Assembly (NCBI GenBank): GCA_028275345.1
Contig: JAPWUV010000007.1
Span: 62,001 to 126,000, forward strand
Origin: a bacterium
GTDB lineage: Bacteria > Zhuqueibacterota > Zhuqueibacteria > Oleimicrobiales > Geothermoviventaceae
Direction of reading: 5' to 3'
DNA: 64,000 nt
The position numbers were made by a program, and so were the translations under genes. Of this stretch, positions 25,196 through 34,025 are shown in pieces. The notes beneath the pieces were generated by a model. The model made no database searches and was not told where the DNA came from. It saw nothing but the letters and a program-made list of their open reading frames with translations. Position 1 is the first letter of the stretch. Every line of letters starts with the position of its first letter.

Positions 25196-27301
25196 ATGCT
25201 GAGCTCCGCTGCGGCAAATCCTCCGATGACTCGTCTTGCGCGCCAGAGCGACGTCTACCTGGCAATCGGGGTGATCACCATCCTGGGGGTCATGGTGGTG
25301 CCCCTACCCACCCCCCTACTGGATGTGCTGCTAGCTTTCAACATCTCCTTCTCGCTCATTGTGTTGCTGGTGTCGATGTACATTACCCAGCCGCTGCAGT
25401 TTTCGATCTTTCCCAGCCTGCTGTTGGTGGCCACGCTTTTCCGCCTCTCCCTGAACGTTGCTTCGACGCGCTTGATCCTGGGCGAGGGCTACGCAGGGAG
25501 GGTGATCACCGCCTTCGGCACCTTCGTGGTGAAGGGGAATTACGTCGTCGGCATCATCATTTTCCTAATCCTTGTGGTGATCCAGTTCGTGGTGATCACC
25601 AAAGGTGCAGGACGAGTGGCGGAGGTGGCTGCTCGCTTCACCTTGGACGCCATGCCCGGAAAGCAGATGGCCATCGATGCCGACCTCAATGCGGGGCTCA
25701 TCGATGAGCAGGAGGCGCGGCGCAGGCGAGAGGAGATAGCCCGGGAGGCGGACTTCTACGGCGCGATGGACGGTGCCAGCAAGTTCGTTCGCGGCGACGC
25801 CGTGGCCGGACTCATCATCACCGCGGTGAATATTCTTGGCGGATTCGTGGTGGGGGTGGTCCAGCGCGGCCTTTCCCTGAGCGAAGCATTGCGAACCTAC
25901 ACCATCCTCACCGTAGGCGACGGCCTCGTATCCCAAATCCCCGCCCTGATCGTGTCCACGGCGGCCGGGATTGTGGTGACTCGCGCGGCCTCCGAAAGTC
26001 ACTTGGGGGAGGACTTGGTGCGGCAGGTCTTTTCTCACCCGCGCCCATTGGCCATTGCCGCCGCGGTGCTCGTCGTGTTCGCGATTACCCCGGGCTTGCC
26101 GGCTTTGCCCTTCTTCCTTCTGGCAGTCCTGGTGGGATTGGCGGCCTCCAGTGCTCGGCGTAACCAAGAAAAGTTGCAAGCGGCCGAGGCTCAAGCCCGC
26201 GCGAAAGGAGAAGCCCAAAAGAAGCGTGCTGCGGAGGAGGGGGTAGAGCGGTATCTCCACGTCGATCCGATGGAGCTGGAAATCGGGTACCGGCTCATCC
26301 CCATCGTGGATCCCGAGCACGGAGGCGACCTGCTCCATCGGATTTCGATGATCCGCAAGCAGTGCGCTCTGGAGCTGGGAATCGTGGTGCCGCCGATCCG
26401 CATCCGCGACAATATCCAGCTCCCACCCAACCGATACGTGATCCGCATCCGGGGCGTGCAGGTGGCCGAAGGCGAACTGGTACCTGGGCACTGCCTCGCC
26501 CTGGAGTCGGGCGCAGTTTCGACCCGTGTGGAGGGTATCCCGACCGTCGATCCCGCCTTCGGACTTCCGGCCGTGTGGATACCCGAGATCCGCAAGGAGC
26601 AGGCGGAGCGAGCCGGTTACACCGTGGTGGAGGCTCCGGCCGTGCTGGCGACGCACCTCAAGGAGGTCATCCGGCAGAATGCGCATCGCCTACTCACTCG
26701 CCAGGAGGTGAGCCGTTTGGTGGAGAACATCAAGAAGGAGAATCAGGCGTTGGTGGATGAGTTGATCCCCGGAACCCTCACCCTGGGTCAGGTACAGAAA
26801 GTCCTGCAGAACCTGCTGCGGGAGCGGGTTTCCATCCGCAATTTGGTGACGATCCTTGAGGCCCTGGCTGATGCCGCGCCGATGACCAAAGACGTCGACA
26901 TCCTGACCGAGTACGTCCGCAATGCTCTCGCCGCCGAAATCTACCGGCCGTACGTGGCGGAGGATGGGAAGCTCTACGCCATCACGCTGGATCCGGCGGT
27001 CGAGAAGATGATCACGGACGGGGTACGGCATGCGGAAAGGGTAACGGCTCCGGACCTTCCGCAGGCGGTGCTTCGCCAGCTCTACGACGGTCTCCAGAGA
27101 CTGGTGGATCGCATGACTAAGGAGGGCCACGTGCCCCTTGTCCTTTGCTCCCCGGTGGTGCGGCCGTATCTCCGGAAGCTCCTGGAGCCGCTATTCCCTT
27201 CGCTGGCCGTGCTTTCGTACACGGAACTCCCGCCGCAGCTGGAGGTGCGGACGGTCTCCATCTTGAGGCTGAGCCATGATCATCAAGCGGTTCACAGCTA
27301 A
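25196..27301 (+). CDS. flhA: flagellar export protein FlhA
   Basis: A 701-aa major export gate subunit that forms a nonameric ring. Eight membrane helices occupy about residues 20-330, with the conserved cytoplasmic FHIPEP-type loop (ATRFTLDAMPGKQMAIDADL-like at about 145-165) between helices 4 and 5. The C-terminal cytoplasmic docking domain for chaperones and FliI/FliJ runs from about 360. It overlaps flhF by 26 bases. Confidence 0.98.
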   Translation: MLSSAAANPPMTRLARQSDVYLAIGVITILGVMVVPLPTPLLDVLLAFNISFSLIVLLVSMYITQPLQFSIFPSLLLVATLFRLSLNVASTRLILGEGYAGRVITAFGTFVVKGNYVVGIIIFLILVVIQFVVITKGAGRVAEVAARFTLDAMPGKQMAIDADLNAGLIDEQEARRRREEIAREADFYGAMDGASKFVRGDAVAGLIITAVNILGGFVVGVVQRGLSLSEALRTYTILTVGDGLVSQIPALIVSTAAGIVVTRAASESHLGEDLVRQVFSHPRPLAIAAAVLVVFAITPGLPALPFFLLAVLVGLAASSARRNQEKLQAAEAQARAKGEAQKKRAAEEGVERYLHVDPMELEIGYRLIPIVDPEHGGDLLHRISMIRKQCALELGIVVPPIRIRDNIQLPPNRYVIRIRGVQVAEGELVPGHCLALESGAVSTRVEGIPTVDPAFGLPAVWIPEIRKEQAERAGYTVVEAPAVLATHLKEVIRQNAHRLLTRQEVSRLVENIKKENQALVDELIPGTLTLGQVQKVLQNLLRERVSIRNLVTILEALADAAPMTKDVDILTEYVRNALAAEIYRPYVAEDGKLYAITLDPAVEKMITDGVRHAERVTAPDLPQAVLRQLYDGLQRLVDRMTKEGHVPLVLCSPVVRPYLRKLLEPLFPSLAVLSYTELPPQLEVRTVSILRLSHDHQAVHS

Positions 27302-28343
27302 ATCCGCGGCCGAGGCTCTTTCCCTGGCCCGACAGGAACTTGGCGAGGATGCGGTGATCCTTCACACCCGCCGTGTGCCAGAAGGGAATCCCTTCGCCAT
27401 TCCGGCGGGGATGGTGGAGCTCACGGTGGGTCTCCCGGAGAAGGAGGATTCCCAGTCCCTGTTTTCCCCGCATCCCTCAGACTCTGCGGGCCAGCCTTCC
27501 CCCCGCGAGATCGCTGAGCTGCGCCGGGAGCTGGAGTCCCTGCGCGAGACGATCCGGCGTCTTGCGACCTCCAGCCTGAAGCCGCGATCCTCCCCATCGC
27601 TCGCCAGCGCCCTGCTGGCGCGGGGCCTTGATCCGCAGCTACTCCACGAGGTCGCCACCGACGTGGGCGAAGACAATCCGGAAGTCTCCCGGTGGGTGGG
27701 AGGGTTGGCCTCAAGGATCCCCACTTCCGGCGGGATCGGGAGCCGGCAGCTAGGACCCTACGTGGTCGTCTTGATTGGTCCGACGGGCGTGGGAAAGACG
27801 ACCACCTTGGCCAAGCTTGCGGCCCAGAAGAAGATCTTCGAGGAAAAGCGGGTGGCTTTCATCACGGCGGACACGTACCGCATCGCCGCCATCGAGCAGC
27901 TCCGGACCTTCGCCGATATTGCGGACATCCCCATCGAGGTGGTCTACACCCCGGCTGAGGCGCAGGCGGCCCTGCGCAGATTTCGCTACCTGGATTACAT
28001 CTTCGTGGATACCGCCGGCCGCAGCCAGCGGAATGAGGATCACCTCGCGGACCTCCGCACCCTCATCTCCGCGCTGGAGCCGGACGAAGTTCATCTCGTG
28101 CTGAGCCTGACCAGCCGTCCCGAACTCTTGGACGAGGTGGTGGAGCGGTTTTCCTGCGTCTCCATCACCCATTTCCTCTTCACGAAGCTGGACGAAAGCG
28201 GCGACTGGCTTCCCATCGCCAACCTTTGCTGGAGGCACAAGAAGCCGGTTTCCTACATCACCAATGGGCAGTGCGTTCCCGAGGACATTCTCCTGGCCGA
28301 CGCACGGCAGATCGCCGAGAACATCATCGGGCAAGAGCCATGA
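27276..28343 (+). CDS. flhF: SRP-family GTPase FlhF
   Basis: A 355-aa GTPase that sets flagellar position and number in polar flagellates. A basic N-terminal domain (MIIKRFTAKSAAEALSLARQ) is followed by an N-domain and the G-domain with the P-loop GPTGVGKTTTLAKLA. ITADTYRIAAIEQLRTFADI and DTAGRSQRN are typical SRP GTPase motifs. It lies with flhG, as in polar flagellates, which suggests polar or controlled flagellation. Confidence 0.97.
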   Translation: MIIKRFTAKSAAEALSLARQELGEDAVILHTRRVPEGNPFAIPAGMVELTVGLPEKEDSQSLFSPHPSDSAGQPSPREIAELRRELESLRETIRRLATSSLKPRSSPSLASALLARGLDPQLLHEVATDVGEDNPEVSRWVGGLASRIPTSGGIGSRQLGPYVVVLIGPTGVGKTTTLAKLAAQKKIFEEKRVAFITADTYRIAAIEQLRTFADIADIPIEVVYTPAEAQAALRRFRYLDYIFVDTAGRSQRNEDHLADLRTLISALEPDEVHLVLSLTSRPELLDEVVERFSCVSITHFLFTKLDESGDWLPIANLCWRHKKPVSYITNGQCVPEDILLADARQIAENIIGQEP

Positions 28344-29212
28344 TCGATCAGGCTAAGACGCTGCGGGAGCTCGTCAACCGGACTCCGACACTTCACTTGC
28401 GCCTGGAGGCAGAACGCGAGCCGCAGGACAAACTCACGCTCGTGATCACCAGCGGGAAGGGAGGAGTGGGGAAAAGCGTCCTTGCGAGCAACTTGGCGGT
28501 AGCCTTCGCTGCAGCCGGTCTCCGGACCCTGCTGGTGGATGGAGATCTCTTGTTCCCCAACCAGGACCTTCTGCTAGGGCTGAAGCCCCGTCTCACGATG
28601 CTGGAGGCGGTGGAGGGGAGGCTTCCGTTGGGGAAGGCCTGCGTTCCCGTGACCGGAAACCTCTGGCTCTTGCCCTCGCGTGCGGTGGAAGCCCAGTACT
28701 TGGGTCTGGAGGCAGAGCTTGTACGCTGCCTGATGCGTTTCCTGGAGCTCGAGTCGGGGTACGACGTGGTGGTGGTGGACACGGCCTCGGGTCTTTCCGG
28801 CCGGAGCGTGGATCTCGCAGGGGCGGCTACAGAACTGTGGATCGTGACCACGCCTTCGGCTCCGTCCATCGCCGATTCGTACGCCATGGTCAAGCACATT
28901 TGGTCGCTCGGACTCCCGACGGAGCTCTGTCTGTGCATCAACGGCGCTCGAAATGAACGCCAGGCCCGGGACCTGCACGCGCGGTTCAACCAAGTCACAC
29001 GGCAGTTCCTGGGCCGGGAGGTGGCATTGGCGGGATGGCTCCCGCAGGATCCGCGGGTGGAGGAGAGTTTGGAAACGGGTCGTCCCGTGGCGCTGGCTGA
29101 GCCGCGCTCGGGCTTGGCCAAGGCCATCTCCAGGGTGGCGCGGGAGTTCCTGAGTCGCCATCCGCTGACGGCGTTGAGGAATTCGAAGAGCGATACGGCT
29201 TCGGCATGGTGA
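28340..29212 (+). CDS. flhG: MinD-like ATPase FlhG (FleN/YlxH)
   Basis: A 290-aa ParA/MinD ATPase that limits flagellar number and stimulates the FlhF GTPase. The N terminus IDQAKTLREL matches the DQAxxLR activation motif for FlhF. The deviant Walker A is SGKGGVGKS, and VVDTASGLSG is the switch II region. It overlaps flhF by four bases (ATGA). The C terminus lacks a clear MinD-type membrane-binding helix. Confidence 0.95.
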   Translation: MIDQAKTLRELVNRTPTLHLRLEAEREPQDKLTLVITSGKGGVGKSVLASNLAVAFAAAGLRTLLVDGDLLFPNQDLLLGLKPRLTMLEAVEGRLPLGKACVPVTGNLWLLPSRAVEAQYLGLEAELVRCLMRFLELESGYDVVVVDTASGLSGRSVDLAGAATELWIVTTPSAPSIADSYAMVKHIWSLGLPTELCLCINGARNERQARDLHARFNQVTRQFLGREVALAGWLPQDPRVEESLETGRPVALAEPRSGLAKAISRVAREFLSRHPLTALRNSKSDTASAW

Positions 29213-29216
29213 ATGG

Positions 29217-29489
29217 ATGATGCGCTTGAGACCCAGGCGTCTGGCTCTCTCTCTTGCTTTGCTGGCATTCCTTATTTCGGAATGGCGAGGGGCGAGCTTG
29301 GGCCCGGCCGTCCGGAAGGCGCTTGTGGTCTACGTCCTTGTGTGGCTGCTCGAGGTCCTCTGGCGGGAGGTGTTTTGGCCCTGGCTCCGCATCCTCGCGG
29401 CGAAGGCGGTCGAGCAGGCGGAGGCATCCGAGGGTTCCACCACGGCGTCGGGAGAAGCTGCGCAGCCGCAAATCCCCGAGGAGGCCTGA
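29217..29489 (+). CDS. small membrane protein between flhG and fliA
   Basis: A 90-aa unknown protein. A basic N terminus precedes two hydrophobic stretches (about 8-24 and 34-62, the second with VVYVLVWLLEVLWREVFW), and the tail is short, acidic and Ala-rich. It starts four bases after flhG and ends 40 bases before fliA, so it is part of the operon. No family is recognised. Position suggests a role in motility or membrane attachment of FlhG, which is only inference. Confidence 0.65.
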   Translation: MMRLRPRRLALSLALLAFLISEWRGASLGPAVRKALVVYVLVWLLEVLWREVFWPWLRILAAKAVEQAEASEGSTTASGEAAQPQIPEEA

Positions 29490-29529
29490 GGCGAGAATCT
29501 CGATAGCTGAGCACTGAGGGGAAACCGAC

Positions 29530-30315
29530 ATGGCCAAGAAACGGGAGCAAACCGAACAGGTGGACGTGGCTCGGCTCTGGGCCAGATACAAGCAGGACCA
29601 CGACCCGAAGATCCGGGAGGAGTTGGTGCTCCATTACCTCCCGATCGTGAAGTACGTGGCCACGAAGATGATGCAGACCCTGCCAAGCAGCGTGGATTTC
29701 AACGATCTGATCGGGGCAGGCGTGGTGGGCCTCATGGGTGCGCTGGAACGCTTCGATCCCAGCTTGGGGGTGAAATTCGAGACCTTCGCTTTACCGCGGG
29801 TCCGCGGCGCCATCTTGGACGAGCTGCGCGCGCTGGACTGGGCGCCGAGATCCCTGCGCTCCAAAGCCAGAAAGTGGGAGAGGGCTGCCGAACAGCTCGA
29901 GAAGGACCTTGGCCGCTCGGCATCGAGCGAGGAGCTGGCCGAGCACATGGAACTTGATCCGCAGGACATCCGGGCTTTGCTCCGGGATCTGAACGCGGCC
30001 ACCTTGGTCTACTTGGATGAGCACTTGGACGACGAGGAGAACGGGAAGACCGGACTGTACGAGGTCATCCGCGACCCGCAGGCGGAAACGCCCCTTCAGG
30101 TGATCGAGAAGGAGGAGCTCAAGCGCGTGTTAGTCGAGGCCATCAATGAGTTGCCGGAGCAGGAGAAGCTGGTCCTGGCGCTGTATTACTACGAAGAACT
30201 GACACTCAAGGAGATCGGGCAAGTGTTGGGCATTACCGAATCGCGCGTCTCCCAGATCCACACCAAGGCCATCGCCACGCTACGGGCACGCTTGCGCGAG
30301 GAGGTGCTGGAATGA
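29530..30315 (+). CDS. fliA: flagellar sigma factor FliA (sigma28)
   Basis: A 261-aa sigma factor for late flagellar genes. Region 2 (VKYVATKMMQTLPSSVDFND, LIGAGVVGLMGALERFDPS), region 3 with RGAILDELRALDWAPRSLR, and region 4 with LTLKEIGQVLGITESRVSQIH are all present. AGGGG lies eight bases before the ATG. No FlgM gene is recognised in the window. I found no convincing sigma28 promoter here, so its targets (filament, chemotaxis) are presumably elsewhere. Confidence 0.97.
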   Translation: MAKKREQTEQVDVARLWARYKQDHDPKIREELVLHYLPIVKYVATKMMQTLPSSVDFNDLIGAGVVGLMGALERFDPSLGVKFETFALPRVRGAILDELRALDWAPRSLRSKARKWERAAEQLEKDLGRSASSEELAEHMELDPQDIRALLRDLNAATLVYLDEHLDDEENGKTGLYEVIRDPQAETPLQVIEKEELKRVLVEAINELPEQEKLVLALYYYEELTLKEIGQVLGITESRVSQIHTKAIATLRARLREEVLE

Positions 30316-30379
30316 GTGCGAGGGATAGTCGAGATCGGCCGTGAGCCCCTCGCGAGGTTCCGGCCGGGAGGTCGCCCGA

Positions 30380-30694
30380 ATGATCCGTCCTGTGGATTTG
30401 GCCGACAACATCTCCAAAGCACCCTATGCCGATCGCGTGAATCAGCTCCAGCGCAGGCAGCCGGACACGGAGCAGCAGACCTTCCACATGCAATGGCTGG
30501 AGAAGGCGGCCCAGGAGCAGAACCGACCGAGGAAGGCCGAAGAGAATGAGCGCGTCAGAAACGATCAGCAGGAGGGCCAGAGCTCGGCAAAGGAAGAGCA
30601 GGAAAGCGAAGAGCGGAGAGAGGCTCTGCGCGAGCCGGAGGAGGAGCCTCCCAAAGACGATATCCTCGGAAACGTGGTCGATATGCTTGCGTGA
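30380..30694 (+). CDS. MIRPVDL-type small flagellar cluster protein
   Basis: A 104-aa hydrophilic protein. GGGAGG seven bases before the ATG at 30380 fixes the start. The opening MIRPVDLADNISKAPYADRV resembles a short conserved protein often encoded next to sigD/fliA in Firmicutes and other clusters, of unknown function. The rest is Glu/Gln/Arg-rich and probably a long helix or disordered. The C terminus ends in a hydrophobic ILGNVVDMLA. Confidence 0.72.
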   Translation: MIRPVDLADNISKAPYADRVNQLQRRQPDTEQQTFHMQWLEKAAQEQNRPRKAEENERVRNDQQEGQSSAKEEQESEERREALREPEEEPPKDDILGNVVDMLA

Positions 30695-30810
30695 GCCGGT
30701 GGAGGGTCGGACCGGCCGGTGACTGGCATGTGCCGGCGAGCCCGAGAGCCTCAATCCGGCCCCGAGGGAGTCCGTTGGGAGACTTGGCAGTAGGAATTGT
30801 GGACGAACCA

Positions 30811-31776
30811 ATGGGCGTAGCCATGACGGCGACTGCTTACCGAGAGGTGACCCGCGCGCCGATCGAGGTGGCCGGGGCCGCAGCCGATGCGGAGCGTATC
30901 CGCAGGATAGCCCAGAGCGTGTTGTCGCTCCCCACGCTACCTACGGTCGTTGCGAAGGTGGTGGAAATGGTCCAGGACCCCAGGACCAGTGCGCAGGATC
31001 TGGCGCGGATCATTTCCGCCGACCAGGTCCTGACCGCCAGAGTGCTGAAACTCGCCAATTCCTCCTACTACGGTTTCCCCCGCAAGATCGGGACGATCAA
31101 TCTGGCCATCGTGCTCCTCGGCTACGAGACGGTGCGCGATCTCGTACTGAGCGTCTCCGTGATTGAACGCTTCGGCCAGTCGGAGGGAGATCTGTGGTTC
31201 GACTATTCCCTCTTCTGGGAGCACTCCGTGGCCACCGGCATTGCCTGTCGGCTGTTCTCCCGGCTCTTCCAGTTCCAAGTGGTGGGCGAAGCCTTCGTGG
31301 CGGGATTGATCCACGACATCGGGAAGCTCGTTCTGAACCAGTATCTCCGGAAAGAATTCCGCCAGATCCTGCGCAAGGCGAATTCCGAGAATCTGCTCTT
31401 TTACGAAGCCGAGGAGAAGGTTCTGGGGGTGAGCCACGGAAGAATCGGCGCCTGGATGGTGGAGCGTTGGAATCTGCCCAAGACCATCGTGGAGGCCCTG
31501 GCCTTCCACCACCACCCAGCCAATGCATTCCGCAGCAGCCAGCTCTGTCATCTGGTCCACTTTTGCGATGCCCTTGTTCGTCGCGGCGGATACGGCCACT
31601 CCGGGGATCCTTGCATCCCCCCGCTCGACCCAGCTACGGCCGACGTGCTCGGACTCAAGAAGACGGATGCGGGGCGAGTAGATTTCGAGCCTTATCTCGA
31701 TGAACTCCACCGAGAGATGGAAAGGGCAGAGAGCCTGGTGGCAATGGTAGTCAAGCCCAGGGAGGTGCCGGCGTGA
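30811..31776 (+). CDS. HDOD-domain signalling protein
   Basis: A 321-aa protein with an HDOD domain at about residues 30-235 (LPTLPTVVAKVVEMVQDPRT, RVLKLANSSYYGFPRKIGTI, LIHDIGKLVLNQYL). HDOD proteins are HD-like but usually lack phosphohydrolase activity and act in signalling, including motility and c-di-GMP circuits. The short C-terminal part follows without a further domain. The start is uncertain: the frame is open from a GTG at 30691, with other candidates at 30799 and 30823. It overlaps the next gene by GTGA. Confidence 0.88.
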   Translation: MGVAMTATAYREVTRAPIEVAGAAADAERIRRIAQSVLSLPTLPTVVAKVVEMVQDPRTSAQDLARIISADQVLTARVLKLANSSYYGFPRKIGTINLAIVLLGYETVRDLVLSVSVIERFGQSEGDLWFDYSLFWEHSVATGIACRLFSRLFQFQVVGEAFVAGLIHDIGKLVLNQYLRKEFRQILRKANSENLLFYEAEEKVLGVSHGRIGAWMVERWNLPKTIVEALAFHHHPANAFRSSQLCHLVHFCDALVRRGGYGHSGDPCIPPLDPATADVLGLKKTDAGRVDFEPYLDELHREMERAESLVAMVVKPREVPA

Positions 31777-33161
31777 GCATTTGCCGTGGTTCGGTGGCGT
31801 GCGCGCTGTTGCTGTTCGGCGCTGCGACTTCCGCGCTTCCCGTGGACGTCCGACACAACTTTGATGTCCTCCGCTGTGAAGTGTCCCTCCGATTCTCCGC
31901 ACTTCAAGATGTGCATTCGGTCCGCACCCAAAGCGGGGAACTGGTCCTGTCGATCTCGACTCCCGAAGCCGGGTCTCTCCGGGGGCTTCTGAGCTCCTGG
32001 AAGGCGGATCCCCTGCTCCAGGAGATCCGCGTTGATCGACAGGCTGGCGATACGCTGGAACTGGCGATCCGCCACCGACAGCGGCCAGCTTCTGCTTTGC
32101 GCTGGGAGCGCAGGGCAAATGAGCTGATCCTCGAGGCCCGGCTAATCCAGCCTGCGGACGCAGGCTACTACCGAGAGGCCGGATGTTACCTGGCGTCCGT
32201 CCGTGAGTTCGACGCCGCCCTCGCCCAGCTTCGAAAAGCCCTCGCCCTCGACCCACAAGATCTCCGTCCGTACCTCGACCTTGCCGAGATCTGGGCTCAG
32301 CTGGGGCAGAAGGATCTTGCCGCGGCCGCGGCACGCTCGGCCATGCGGGATCCCCAACTGAGGGCTCGGGCGCGCGCGCTGGTGACTTCGCTTCAGGGCG
32401 GAAAGCCTGGCCATCCGGGGACGGACGTGTCCGAGGAGGTTCGACGGGAGAGATCCAGCCCGGATTCCTCGAGGAAATCGGCTACAGAAATGAGAATGGT
32501 TGCCGAAAGTAATATCGGTCGCGGCGAAGAACCGCCCCCCGATGTGCCCTCGACTCCGAGCGCTTCGCCGAGGCCAAATTCGGCTGGGGCTTCCGCGGGG
32601 GAAGACCGCTCGCAGATCCTCTCGCAGGCGAGAGTCCGTGTGGAGGTGATTGGCGCCGCCGCCCTATTGGCTGCGGGACTCATGGCGCCTATCGGAGTTG
32701 TGACCTTGCACCTCCGGAGGAGGCGCAGGAAAATGGATGTCCTCCCGGCCGGGGTCAATGACCAAGAGAGAGTCGATCTGACCGGCTCCGACGTGTTCCA
32801 GCTCCTATTGGCGGAGCGCTTGTCGCGAAAGGAGGCTACAGGCCTCGAGCCGGCAAAAGAAGAAGAGGCCGGGGAAGAGGTCGAGCCTGCTGGGCTCTTT
32901 GATTCGGTTGAACCCGCACCCGCACCGGCGGGGAAAAAGGCAGGGCGAGGGTCCGAGACGGCGGGTGCGTCGGTCCGTGGCCAGCTCGAATCCGTCCTGG
33001 CTCTGGCGGATCGAGGATTCTCCGTGGAGGAGATCGCCCGTAGACTGCAGATGGGAAAGGAGGAAGTGCGTCTTGCCCTTCAGGTCCGCCGATCGAAGCC
33101 CTCGCTGCGCGTCCCGCAAGGCGACAGGCGTGGCCTGAGGCTGCAATTGGTGGAGGAATGA
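31773..33161 (+). CDS. TPR membrane protein with SwrB/DUF6115-like C terminus
   Basis: A 462-aa protein in a swrB-like position after fliA. It has a signal sequence (1-22), an AMIN-like beta-rich domain (about 24-125), a TPR pair (about 130-200), a disordered linker, one membrane helix (about 290-310) and a cytoplasmic tail. The tail ends in VLALADRGFSVEEIARRLQM, a helix-turn-helix-like motif resembling the DUF6115/SwrB end (seen by eye). In Bacillus, SwrB lies directly after sigD and promotes flagellar assembly. The combination with periplasmic TPR and AMIN-like parts is unusual. Confidence 0.65.
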   Translation: MSICRGSVACALLLFGAATSALPVDVRHNFDVLRCEVSLRFSALQDVHSVRTQSGELVLSISTPEAGSLRGLLSSWKADPLLQEIRVDRQAGDTLELAIRHRQRPASALRWERRANELILEARLIQPADAGYYREAGCYLASVREFDAALAQLRKALALDPQDLRPYLDLAEIWAQLGQKDLAAAAARSAMRDPQLRARARALVTSLQGGKPGHPGTDVSEEVRRERSSPDSSRKSATEMRMVAESNIGRGEEPPPDVPSTPSASPRPNSAGASAGEDRSQILSQARVRVEVIGAAALLAAGLMAPIGVVTLHLRRRRRKMDVLPAGVNDQERVDLTGSDVFQLLLAERLSRKEATGLEPAKEEEAGEEVEPAGLFDSVEPAPAPAGKKAGRGSETAGASVRGQLESVLALADRGFSVEEIARRLQMGKEEVRLALQVRRSKPSLRVPQGDRRGLRLQLVEE

Positions 33162-33164
33162 TAG

Positions 33165-33821
33165 GTGGCTCCGAGGACGGACACAGTCCAATGTCGGGAG
33201 GATCCGGAGGGCCCGAAAGCAGCCTTGTGGCGCGTCGGCCAAAGGGTGAAGGCCACAGTGGTCGGCCGGCTGCCGGACGGACGCTATCTCCTGCGTTCGC
33301 CCGACGATCTTTGGACCGCAGTGAGCGAGCGGACGCTGGAAGGAGGCCAGGAAATTCTTGGACGGGTCGTTCGCACAGAGCCGGTCCCCTGCCTGAGGCT
33401 CCTGGCCGTCCAGGGGAAAGGGAGCGTTGGCACCGGCTCCGAAAAGTCCGAGCAACGGCGGCAGCTCTTCCTGGACGACGAGGCTGCGGAGGCAGCCCTG
33501 GCGTGGGAAAAACTGACGCCGGTGGATCCGGAGGTGGTCGAGACCTACCGGATGGCCCTCATCTTGCGAAGCCAGGCGTTGGGTCTCTTGGGCCTCGGAT
33601 TTTGTTTCCAAGGGGATCGTCTTTTCCTGCACATGCGGTGCCAGACGGCTCTACTTGCCCAGTTCCTCCGCGGAGCTGCGGAGGAACTGGAAGAGGCTCT
33701 CGCTCGCAACGGGATGCATCCGGTGGCGGTGAGGGTTGAGCCTTGGGACGCCGTGCCGTCTTCCGTGATGCAGTTCTTGTCCCAAGTCCCCTGGCAGGAC
33801 GACATCGACTGGGTCACGTGA
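33165..33821 (+). CDS. second FliK-like protein (Flg_hook-like C terminus)
   Basis: A 218-aa protein starting with GTG nine bases after a GGAGG. The first 70 residues look like a small beta-barrel (VGQRVKATVVGRLPDGRYLL). The C-terminal part (about 135-205; LGLGFCFQGDRLFLHMRCQT, then a helix, then HPVAVRVEP) has the beta-beta-helix-beta pattern of the FliK C-terminal domain. It may compete with or assist the giant FliK in FlhB switching. Similarity is weak and judged by eye. Confidence 0.55.
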   Translation: MAPRTDTVQCREDPEGPKAALWRVGQRVKATVVGRLPDGRYLLRSPDDLWTAVSERTLEGGQEILGRVVRTEPVPCLRLLAVQGKGSVGTGSEKSEQRRQLFLDDEAAEAALAWEKLTPVDPEVVETYRMALILRSQALGLLGLGFCFQGDRLFLHMRCQTALLAQFLRGAAEELEEALARNGMHPVAVRVEPWDAVPSSVMQFLSQVPWQDDIDWVT

Positions 33822-33824
33822 GTC

Positions 33825-34025
33825 ATGAACCAGGACGCGGAGCAGGTTCTGCAGGTCCGAAGGGACACGGATCCCGTCAGCCTCGGCCGATGGGCCGGAC
33901 TGGACGGATCTGCGCCAGAGGCGCTCTTGCTTGCATTGCGCGAAACTCTCATTTGGCTTAAGGATATCCGGGTACGCTGGCTCCAGCGGGATGGACAATC
34001 CGGTGAGCACGACGAAGGTACGTAG
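33825..34025 (+). CDS. small unknown ORF between FliK-like and RsbW-like genes
   Basis: A 66-aa hydrophilic reading frame directly after the FliK-like gene (three-base gap) that overlaps the start of the RsbW-like gene. It has no recognised family and no clear ribosome binding site. The middle, PEALLLALRETLIWLKDIRV, could be one amphipathic helix. In some genomes a small FlhB-tail homologue follows a FliK-like gene, but this sequence shows no FlhB motif. It may be a real small gene or a chance frame. Confidence 0.35.
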   Translation: MNQDAEQVLQVRRDTDPVSLGRWAGLDGSAPEALLLALRETLIWLKDIRVRWLQRDGQSGEHDEGT

